Of a DNA stretch of 64,000 nucleotides, positions 35,945 to 47,900 are shown in pieces; the stretch's first letter is position 1; the number at the start of each line of letters is the position of its first letter. Under the pieces are notes generated by a model that was not told the origin of the DNA, made no database searches, and worked only from the letters and a program-made list of their open reading frames with translations. This stretch comes from Candidatus Physcousia equi (GTDB lineage: Bacteria; Bacteroidota; Bacteroidia; Bacteroidales; Bacteroidaceae): NCBI GenBank assembly GCA_018065005.1, contig JAGHUD010000017.1:1-64000 (forward strand). The letters are read 5' to 3'. The position numbers were made by a program, and so were the translations under genes.

Positions 35945-38900
35945 ATGAAAAGATTATTTTTGATACTTGCAGCGGCGCTGATGCCGCTCATGATTTCGGC
36001 TCAGGAAATCCGCTACGTCAAGATGGCAAAAGACGGCGGTGATAACGCACACAACGGACAGTCGTGGGAAACGGCAAAAGCCGACATCCAGGACGCCATC
36101 AACGACCTCGCCAATAACAACATATCGGGCGAAGTGTGGGTGATGGAAGGAACCTATACACCCACCGAAACGGCGGGTGGCAACAGCGAACTCTATCGCG
36201 CATTCAAGATTCCCGCAGGCATCACCGTGCGCGGTGGTTTCAAAGGAAACGAGGAGCGCGCTGACCAGCGCGAGAAGAAGGACGACAACACCTTTGGATC
36301 GAAGGACAAGCCAGGCGACCTTGACGGTGAGGCACACAAGGGCGGCGTCTACACCCACAAGACCATCCTCTCGGGAAATCTCGTGGAGGGCAAGAAGGCA
36401 AGCTTCACATGGAACCCGACGAAGCAGCGCTTCGACACGCAGTTCTACGGCAACTCCTACCATGTCGTTTGGTTTGCCATGAATGGCTTCACCGACGGAC
36501 GTGCTAACCCTCTGCCCAAACCTGCCAAATTGGAAGGATGTGTGGTGGAGGGCGGACATGCCTTCAACAATGAGGTCAGCATCGACCACCCCCATGAGGC
36601 GTATGGCGGCGGCATCTACATGGTGCTCAACTCCTTTGTCTACAACTGCGAGGTGCGCTATTGCGATGCTTCACGCGACGGAGGAGGTATCTATCAAGAT
36701 GGCGGTGGCGTTGTGCGCCGCACCTACGTCCACAACTGTCAGGCACTCGGTCTGGGCGTGGAGCACGGCTATGGTGGCGGCATCTGTCAGGAGGGATCAA
36801 ACGGCAAGGTCTTCCGCAACGAGAAGCACATGCCCGTCGTCATCGCTCAGTCTGCCATCACCAACTGCGTGGGACGAATGGGTGGCGGTCTGGCACAAAA
36901 AATGAGCGAAGAGGACAACAGCCGCTTCACCGTGGTGGCAAACTCTACGCTCGTGAACAACAACACGGCGATGACAGAAGGTGGAGGTGTCTACACCTTA
37001 GGCGGTGGTGGCATTGCCTCACTCTCCATCGTCAACAACCGATGCAATGGTTCGGGCATCACGCTTAATGGTATGCCCACGGGACGCGCTGGCGGTCTCT
37101 ACTGCCGCGACTTTGCCAATGTGGGCAACAACGTGCTTTGGGGCAACCAGTGCGAGGCAAATGCAGATATCCAGTATGCCTCAACACGCAGCAGTGATGG
37201 CTATGCTGACGGACTGAGCAAGAAGGTCAACTTCCAACACAATGCTTTGTCCAAAAGCGACAACACGGATTGGAGTTCCTCGTTCAAAATGGGTGTGGTG
37301 TCGCTCGACGACCGCAACAAGACCGAAGGAGAAAAGGGTGCCCATGGTTTCCCCCTCTTTGAAAATCCGCTCGTCGACAACAACAGCCAAACGGGTGTTG
37401 CCGGCTATGCCCAGGACTACTTCAAGAAGGACAGTGAAGGACTTGAGACAAGCGAGACTGACTACAAGTGGCAGATATGGACAGAATCGGCACTCTACCA
37501 CTCGGGCATACAGACCATCGACCTCGACGTAGAGGGGCGCACACCAGCACCCGAGATTAGCACCGACATGACATTCGGCATCTTCAATCCCCGCTGCAAC
37601 ATCGGTGCCTTTGTCAGCGAGAGCATACGCATCCAGGCAGACCTCGCCACAGAGGGGCAAGCACACTTCTATGTAGACCCTTCTTATATCTACACACGCC
37701 ACGAAGCAGGAATGGCAACGAAAGGCAACAGTTGGGACAATCCGGCTCGCTTCCTTGGTAATGTGTTGGAATATATCGACGAAGACCGTGCAGGTGCCAA
37801 GACGCTTGGCAACCGCGCCATCACCATCCATGTGAAGGAAGGAACGGTGGACAACACCGACTCGAAGTCGTCGGGCCGTGTCCGCAACCTATCGCTCCAC
37901 CTGCCCTCCAATGTGACGCTCATCGGTTCGTATGACGCTACGCTCACAGGCACCGACCTCTCACGACGCAGCGTGGTGAGCACGCCCACCACCATCAACG
38001 GTTCGCTGCTCGAGAACTTTGACTATGCAGTGGCACATCTGGTGGTGATCAACAAGAAAGAGAACATCACAATGGACGGTTTCCGCATCAGCTATGCCAA
38101 CGCCACCTCAACGAAACTTGGCTCAGTGGACAAGGATGGTGTGGACAAGCAGAGCGGTGCAGCACTGACCATCGTTGGGTCTACGGAAGTGAAGATGAAG
38201 AACATCATGGTGAGCAACTGCCAAGCCAGCCGCGGTGCCGCCATCTATGCCGACAACTCTACTGTAGACTTCGACAACTGCATCTTCCACAACAACACGT
38301 CAAGCACCATACCTTCAAGTGGTATCGTATATAGCACGAATGGAGCCAAGCTGACCTTCGACCACTGCGACGCACTGCGCAACATCGGTCATGTTGCCTA
38401 CCTGGGTTCGAACAATACAGAGAACACCTGGACCAACTCCATCTTCTATGGCAACATGAACCGACCGATGAACAACACCAATGCGGACGCTGGCGGCGGC
38501 ATCGACTACGCGGTGCCTGCCTTCAGCGGTGCCACCACACGCGCCACGGGCAGCCACTGTATGTTCGACGCCAAGTCGGCACAGTTCAAAGACCAGTTTG
38601 GCGGCGACGACACGGGCAGTAAGTGGCAGTACGACTTGCAATATACCTTTAAGGGTGGACACGAACAAGGCTACCCCCGCTTCATCAACCCGACCAGCAA
38701 CTCAGGTGTCAGCACAGAAGGCGATGTCACCTATTACGGTCGTCCCATCTCTTTTGAGCCGCACAACAGCAACCCCATCGTCAACGCGGCAAAGGCTGAG
38801 GGCGATCATGAAAGTTGGGGCATCGACATCGATGGCACGACGCGCGACTTCGGTGGTCTGCCCGACATCGGTGCGGTGGAGAACCACAAGAACACAGAAC

Positions 38901-41900
38901 CTGGCGTAGAGAATGCCTATGCCGATGGTCAGCCTGTCTACGGCGACCTCTATTATGTGCGCCAGTATGCTAGCCTCGACGAAGGGGGCGACGGCACGTC
39001 GTGGACGCATGCCATCAACGGCAATGCCTACTACCACGAGCCCACCGGCACCTTCTTGGGCAGCCATGCGGTTGGCACGGAACAGATAACCTGGACAGAA
39101 CTTGTGGAAGAATGGACCGAAACAGAAGGTGCGCCAGCCAACACCCCCACCTACTCTAGCATCGTTTCCCCCGCACTGATGAAATTGAAGAACCAGTCGA
39201 CGGGCAAGTACCTCAAGGTGGTGGACGACAACGTCCAGCAAGTAGACAACTTTGAAGAAGGCGACAACTTTGTTGCCGTCGGCAAGAACAGTGCAGCAGA
39301 CCTCTACAGCGTGACCGCAAGGCGCTACATCAACTTCAAGGACAACACAACCGTCACCCTCGGAATGAGTGCCTCAAGCAACAAGTGGACAATCAACAGC
39401 AGTGGACAAATCTATCGCAACAACCAAAAGAAGAACCGCTATTGGATGGTCGAATCGGCAACAGCTAACCTCACGCTGCTCGACAACAACACGACCAACG
39501 CTGGATGGAAATTCGTGGCTGTGACCCTCACGAAGACAGGCGAGACGCCCCAACAAAAGACGGACTATCCTAAGGGCATCAAGGGTCTGCAGTATGCCGT
39601 CAACTTGGCCAACAAGGCATACCAGGAAACAGCCGTAAAGAAGCAAGTTTGGGTGGCTGCAGGCATCTACGCCAAGGACCCCGAAGCTGGCGACGAGTCA
39701 TGCTTCATTATCAAGGACGGCGTGAACGTCTACGGCGCCTTCCCCAAGGTGGGCAATCCCGGTATGAACGAACGCCAGGCCCTCGTATCGCAGTATGTAA
39801 AGAACAACGGCACATACAGCGCTGACGACTACGAAACCATCCTAGAACCCACGACAAAGACCATCGAATCAGGCGTGTCGCGACGCGTATTGGGTCAACC
39901 TTGGGAAAACAACCCCAAATCATGGGAAAAAACTACAAACCCCACCAACAACTACAAGGGTGCAGAATGGAATGGCTTCACGCTGCGATTTGGCTGCACA
40001 GATGTGGCTGGACGCAGCAGCAACACCTCTGCCGGACGCGATGGTGGCGGTGGTGCCTGCCTCTACAACAACGTGAAACTGGTGGACTGCGTCGTGACGC
40101 ACAACACTAGTGTCAGAAATGACGGAAGCTCCGATGGTAACGTCCGCGCGGGCGGTGTCTACATGGATGGTGGCACCATGGCAAGCTGCTACATCATCAA
40201 CAACAAGTTGCTTGGTATGTCAGGCGGTATAGAAGCGAATAGTGCCGCAGCATATGGTGGCGGTGCCTACATGTACAACGGCACAATGTACAACTGCGTG
40301 GTAGCCAACAACCGTATTCACGGAAATTATGCCGACGGTGCGGGTCTCTATTTCGAGAATGCAACCTTCTTCAACAACACCGTTGTGAACAATAAGGCAG
40401 AAGGCAACGTCAGCGCCATCGGTGGCATCGCCCTTTACACCAACCTGGAGAAAGTTGCTGGCGACATTTCCCTCTTCAATATCTACAACAGCATCATCCT
40501 CAACAACGAGGGATGGAAAGAGCAATCCGGTAGAAGTTTTGGACACCACAATGTGGGTATGCGTACAGAAAGCGGAAAGATGTATCTGCACAACTGCATC
40601 ACAAGCGATCTAACCAACGTTGAAAATATCGTTACGCCAGGTAAAAAGGAAAACATCATTCACTATGACGAGCATTGTCAAGTGCTTGCTGATGACCAAA
40701 TCAGCGAACTCCTCGTGAATGTTCCTGCCGACTATGTAGACCCCAACGCAACAAGTGGAACCTTCGACACCTGGAATCTACGCCTTAAGCCCACGGCTGC
40801 AAAATGCATCAACATGGGCGAGGACAATCCGACGCTCTATGGTGTGACCTACGACCTCTCCGAGTACAGCGACATGGACTATGCAGAGCGCATCCAAGAC
40901 TGCCGCATCGACATCGGTGCGTATGAGTTCAACGGTTCTATGAGTATTGCGCCCCAGGTGACGGGCGACGTAGCCACCTATTACGTAACCCCCGAGGGAT
41001 ATGGTTCGACCAATGCCGACAGCCCTGCCAATGCTGCCTGCGCCAGCAAGCTGCAGCGCGTCATCGATGCTGCCGGACGCTATAAGTACACCCATCCAAC
41101 AAAGCAAGTTGTGGTGAAAGTTGCGAATAGCTACGACCTGCAGCACGCAGCAGAGCCCACCCACTTCACCTACTATGCGACCCGCACGACCGACTACACC
41201 GACGACAATGCCCGCGTATGGTCTATCATCATTCCGCGAGGTGTGGAGGTGTGGGGTGGCTACACAGACAAGAATGCAGATGGAGCGACATGGACTAACG
41301 AAAAGAATGGTTTTCAGCATCGCGACATCACAGCCCATCCTACCTACTTCGATTCTTACTACCTGAACAAACAGGAACACGCCTCTGCCAACACCTACCA
41401 TGTGGTTACCTTCACCGACCGCATCTACGACACCGACGGCATCCCCTACAGCAAGGACGATGCCGCTAAAGTAGCAACGGGCGTCATGAGCTCCGCTATG
41501 GTGGATGTCAGCGGACTGTATGAAGATGCCTTCCTCCACATGAGCGAAAAAGTGGACGGCAACATCATCACGAACAACGACGGTAAGCCCAAGAACTTCG
41601 GCACGGAGAGCGAGCCCCGCTATGCCTCCAACCGTGCTGTGCTTGATGGCATCTTCGTGAGCGGTGGTCAGGCTGATGCCATCACGACGGGTCAGAACAC
41701 ACAACTCAACATCAACCAATACGGTGGAGCTGCTATTGTGACCGACTATGCTTATGTGCGCAACTGCATCCTCACCAACAACATGGCAAGAAATGGCGGT
41801 GCGCTGGCACTCACCCACGAAGCACTTGTGAGCGGCTCGCTCATCGTGCAGAACGAGGCAACGAATCAAGGTGGTGGTATCTACTTCTTCGAAGAGGGAA

Positions 41901-44900
41901 AGACGCTCTCCAACGGCATCAAGATTAACAGTCTGCACACTGAAGGCGAAGTCATCGACCAACACATGGCGCACGTGATCACCTCTACCATTGCCAACAA
42001 TACCGCCAAGCAGGGCGGTGGCGTGTGGTTCACCAACAATGCCGAGCCCAACGCTCGAATCAACTCATGCGTCATCTGGCAGAATGTTGCCAACGACCAG
42101 GCTAACGTCTATGGCGAGTTTGCACCCGAACAGATTGATGGCGACCAGCACGACTCTGAGGAGTTCTATCCCTTTGCCTACACAGCCATCCAGGACCTCC
42201 GCGTCTCGGGTACACACAACGTGAACATGGCACCTACCAACGATCGAGGCACGCGCTTCGTCGACAAAGACTACGACATCAACTCCACATCCCCCAACCT
42301 CGACAAGACTGCTGTAGAGGCAGAGGCTTCGGACCTCGAAACCAAATATGGCGAGTTTGGCTATTTCGGTTTGACAAACTACTCCTTCCTCTCTAATGCC
42401 GGTATGCCTGTCAGCTACTACAACATGTTGAAGCAGCAGATTGCTATTGCCGACGAAGACATCCTCGGAAAGAATCGCCTTGCATCCACTTCAAAGATAA
42501 AGCGTGACTTCATTGAGATTGGTGCACGTGCCATCGACAAGGAAATCCCCGTCAAGCAGCTCATGCTGCGCCTCTTCGTGGCTCATCCCGACAACATCGA
42601 CCTCGACCAAGCCAATAAGATGATTGCGCTGAAGAGCACGGCACAGGTAGGTTCCAATGAAGAATACTACGCACAGGAAGGTTCTTCATTTGCCTTCCCC
42701 ATGCAGACGCTTCAGGAAGCACTCGACTACATCAAGATGTGGCGCAGCGACCCAGACCTCATCAACCAGGCTCACGCCAACAACCTGCCCTTCGAAATCC
42801 TCATTGCACGCGGCACCTACTATCCCAAGCAAGACCTCAACGGCAATACGGAGAACGCAATCGGCGCCACTTTCGCTATCCCAGAGGGTGTGACCATCAT
42901 CGGCGGCTTTGACGCTCAGGGTGGTGGCGGCACCTACTACGGACGCTACTTTGAGCCTGACGGCACGAAGGCACGCTACATGGAAGACGGCTCTTCCATC
43001 CAAGCCAACGTGAAGACGGTGGAACACGCAGGAGAAAACATCGAGGTAGGCGGCATCACCTTCCAGCTCTGGAAGACGAAGGACATCTGCGACCGCCGAG
43101 CACTGACTGACATCAATGCCAACGATATCATCGAGCCGTGGGAGTTCCGCAACCAAACGATTCTCTCGGGCGACGCATCTGCTACCCATGCGCTGAACCA
43201 CGGCGTCTACCACGTCATCACCCTCGTGCCCGACCAGAACGCTGTGGGCTACCTGCCCAAGATGCAGAAGAAGCTGTCCGCACATGATGATGCGACTTGC
43301 ACCGGCTATGAGGCACACGAGATGGGACAGACCGTGACCCTTAATGGTGTCATCGTGCAGGGCGGCCACGCCATGACCTATGTAGAGAATGCCCTCGACG
43401 ACTACGGACGCTATACCTACTACCTCGGTGGTGGCATCAATGTGGACGGCAATCGCTATTGCAACGACTACAACAAACCTCTCACCAACCATAATCCGGC
43501 AGGAGATAATGTCCGCTACGACCAGAAACACCGCACAGCCTACGGCGTGGGCTATCGCGACATACCGCTGACGATTGTCAACAGTCGCTTCAACAACAAC
43601 CGCGCAGGCTATGGTGGTGCCATCACCTCCAACGGTACGCTCTACACCTACAGCACCTCCTTCGAGCAGAACCTCGCTATGTATCAGAATGAGAAAAATC
43701 TGCACTACACCGACGAAAATGGCGTGGAGCACACCGACGGCGTTGCTGCCTATCCCGGCACGGGCGGTGCCATTCACTGCACCAGCAAGCTCAGTTGTAT
43801 CAACACCATCTTTGCCAACAACGAAGCATCCAACTCCGGACTTGATCTCGAGCCACAGATGCACCCCACGTTCCGTGTCCCCGTTCCCGACGTTAACACA
43901 GCTATCCGCTCACTGCGCGGTGCTGGTGGCGCCATCATGATGGGTCCTGCTGGCGACTTCCACATCTCCAACTGCAACTTCGTGATGAACAAGGCAAACC
44001 TCTTCCCTGCCATCTACTCGCTCAATCCCACCTTCATCCCCGCCGGGCAAAAGGCTACCATCACGACACAAGAATACAGCCAGTTGGTCAACAGCGTGGG
44101 CTGGGGCAACGAAGTGACACCCGATATGCTGGCGAAGTATGCTGGCAACAAGAACTTCGTGTTCACCTCTAAATTCATCGTTAACCCTGGCAAGAAAAAT
44201 CGCACACGCGACCTGAGCAGCCAGAGCAATATCCTTGCGACGCTGAGCCAAGTGGCAAACTCCACCAACTGGCCAAACCAACTAAGCGACGTGAACGAAG
44301 TGGGCACAGAGAGCTCGCTGTGGCAGGATCCCGCTGTGTTCTCTGCCTACGAAGAGGGTTGCGGATTCGTCACCCATAACGAGAAGGACGCACGCCTCAT
44401 GACACACAACTCCCCCAAAGGGTCCGGTGGCTATCAGATTCAAGAGTACCTTGGTGGTGAGGGTCACTATCAGAACAGCAACCTCACCATTGCTTCAGAA
44501 AACGCCGTACTCGAAGGTCCTAACTTCGTCAATCCCTCCCACAAGGCTGGCGTGGATGGCTATATGGAGAGTGCAGACTGGAGCCCTGCCCGCATCAACA
44601 ACCTCACCGACAACGGATCGGGCATGATCAGTCAGATCATCACCAATGATGGCAAGGACTACACCTGTAGCTTCCAGACCTACACCGAGCAGCCCGACCG
44701 ATCAAAGAATGGATTCACCGTGGAACAAACGGGCGACTACAAGAACGTAGGTGTCTACACAACACTGCACTACTATGCAGCCTCTAAGGACTATCAGCTC
44801 TACATGCCCATCGGCAACGACCTCTACATGCGCTCCACCACGGAGAGCGAGACAGCACATCTCGACAATGGAACGGAAGTGCAACGTCAGAAGAACCTGC

Positions 44901-47900
44901 CTCGCGTGAGCTACGACCCCAACCCAACCCACGACCAGACCTTCATCGACATCGGTGTCTACGAATACCAACACGTGCGCCTCAACCCCACTGGCGACGA
45001 AGTTGACGTGCTCTGGGTGTCCAACAACGAGAAGCCAGAATACGGTCCTGCCGATGGTTCGCGTTGGGAACAGCCCACAAGCGACATGCAGCGCGCCATC
45101 GAGACACTCTTGGCAAGCCGCAACGGAAAGCGCAAGGAGATTCGCGTGATGGAAGGCACCTATACCCCCACCTACACCTTCACCGAAGACGACAAGAAGT
45201 TCCTTGCCTTCTATATCAACACAAAGGAACTGAACAAGTCCACACTGCTTGCTTACAATGGAGAAAACCCCGAACTCTACAAAGGTGTCGTTTCGCTCAC
45301 CATCAAGGGCGGCTACAGCAAGAACCTGAAGGAAGTCTACGACCCGAAGCTCTACCCCACCCTCATCCAGCAGCAGCGTTCGGAAAATGCCAACACAGAT
45401 CACCTCTTCTACATCTCCGATGCGACACAGCGCTATGGCTACGACAACACATCGACAGACCTCGCTCTGCGCTATAGCGCCGACAATGATTGGGGTGCAT
45501 GGCCTCATTCTCAAGATGGAAAACAGGCGAAGTCGCTGCCCATCGAGTTCGACGGTCTGACGCTCATCAACGACAAGATTGAGCAGACAGGCACACAGGG
45601 TGCAGCCATCCACTATGCCGACTTCACCGTCGCCGATACAGAGACAGACGCCCAACTGAAATGCCCCACCACAGCAACGACTGCCACCATCACGACAAGC
45701 TACGATTCAGACGAGCAAAAGCTCGTGACCACCACACGCGAGAACCCCGCCAAGTTCATCCTCTCGAAGTGCAACATCGTGGGCAGCGGTAAGGCAGGCG
45801 ACAACACAGGCAGCGCTGTCTATCTCGGCGAGAACGGTGGCACCTCTATTATATATAATACGGTGTTCCACTCCAACACGGGCAAACCTATCGTGACGAA
45901 GACAGCTGCTACGACGGTGAACAACACCTTTGCCCTCAACGGTAACCTCGCCGACCTCGCCAGTGGGTCGACGATGAAGAACTCCGTGCTTTGGCGCAAT
46001 AATTACGTGGTAGACAAATATGGCGACCAGCTCCACATTGGTGGCAGCATGCCCACACTGAGTGGCGCGCAGACAAGCTTCCTGCGCAATGCCTTCACCG
46101 GTGGCAACACTGAAGCCACAAACTACGGAGGTGCTGATGCCGCAGACCATACCATCTACGACAACAACTACAACGTCGGTCTGTCTGACAACAACACAGA
46201 CCTCGCAAATGGTCCTAACTTCACCAATCCCGAAGCCATCAGACTCCTGGACCGCAGCTTTGAGTTGAAACCCTCACTTCGTCTGCTCAACCGTGGCGAG
46301 AACAACCACTACCTGTCCGACGTCACCAACTACAGCTACAACGCAAGCAACGCAATCTACGACCTCGCCATGAATCCCACCTTAGGTCTGGATGCCATCG
46401 GTCAGTCACGCGTGAAGGCAACGACCATCGATCTGGGTGCCATCGAATACCAGTATGAGTTGGAGAGCATCCTCTACGTCGACCCCAACAAGACTGCCTC
46501 AGAGAATGCCAACGGACACGACTGGAACACGCCGCTCGGCTATGGAAGTCTGCAAGACGCCATCGACTTGGTTGCCATCACCCACCAGAACGAGCCCGAA
46601 AAGACCTCGTATGTCTTCGTCAAGGGTGCCTCTTCCACCAACCAGGACCTCAAGACCAACGAGACACTGACCCTGCGCGACGGTGTTGTCATCTATGGCA
46701 GCATCAAGTCCGACTATACGGGTTGCTACGACGACAAGGACGAAGGTGGCAAGTATAAGTACTCCACCGACGGTGGTCTGACGCCCGACATGGACACCTA
46801 CATCCATGAGATGAAAAAACACCGAGAGGGTGTAGCCTCCAATGCCTCCAGCAAGACCGTGGTGGACGGCATCAAGGTGAGCCAGCATTCAGCCTTCAAG
46901 GATCCTGCTCTCATCGACGGCTTTGTGGTGAGCAGCAGCGAGCCAGCCAACGAGCCGGTACTGAACGTTGACAACAAGTCGAACGAGGAGAAAACGGCAA
47001 TCGTGCTGCGCAACATCATCGTGGCAGACAACGACCTGAGCAGTGCCACTGCAGGTACTCCTGTGGCTTTCATCAACAACGCACTCCTCTACGAGGCACT
47101 CTTTCGCGACAACAAGACAGCGCAGAACGCTGCCGTGCTCCAACTCGGCAAGACGACCAACACGGCGGGCTATGCTGTCAACGTAACCGTGGAAGGCAAG
47201 ACCATCGGTGCCGATGGCACTGAGCCCATAGATGGTGGCAACGGCGCGAACACCAACATCTGGAACTCCATCACCAATACCATCGGAACAAACTTCGACG
47301 GAGTTGAGGCACGCGCCATCTCTGGTTACTACTACCAGATTGACGACCCGAACCTCAACTATCAGCTCACGGAGACGAGTAAGTATATCGACGATGAGCA
47401 GTGCGTGGAAGTAGCATCGATGGAACTGCCCGCGAAGTTCCAAGCCTACATCAACTACGATGAAGACCGCGACCTCCTTGGTAATCCTCGCCGGCTCTAC
47501 TCCGTCAGCGCGGCAGATAAGCTCGACCGTGGTGCGTTTGAGACCTGGCGTGTCGACAAAAACTTCATCTGCGGTGTCAACGGCACGCTCAGCGAGAACA
47601 CGACGCTCAGCCCGGACATCAAGCAGCAGTACTTCCCGCATGATGGTTCGGTGGTCTACGTGATGGAACAGAAGAGTCTCGTCATCGACCCCATCGATGG
47701 CACCGACCTCAATCCGACACCTGAGAACCCAGGCTTCCTGCTTCTCAAGCGTGGTGCCAACTTCTACGGCAATGGTCGTCCTGTGACGGCAGCCTACGTT
47801 GCCGTGGAGCGCCATCTCCCTGCAGCAGGTGCCATCGTCAGCCTCCCCTACGCCATGAACTACAAGACGGGCGTTGCCACCGTAGGCGCCACCACACGCA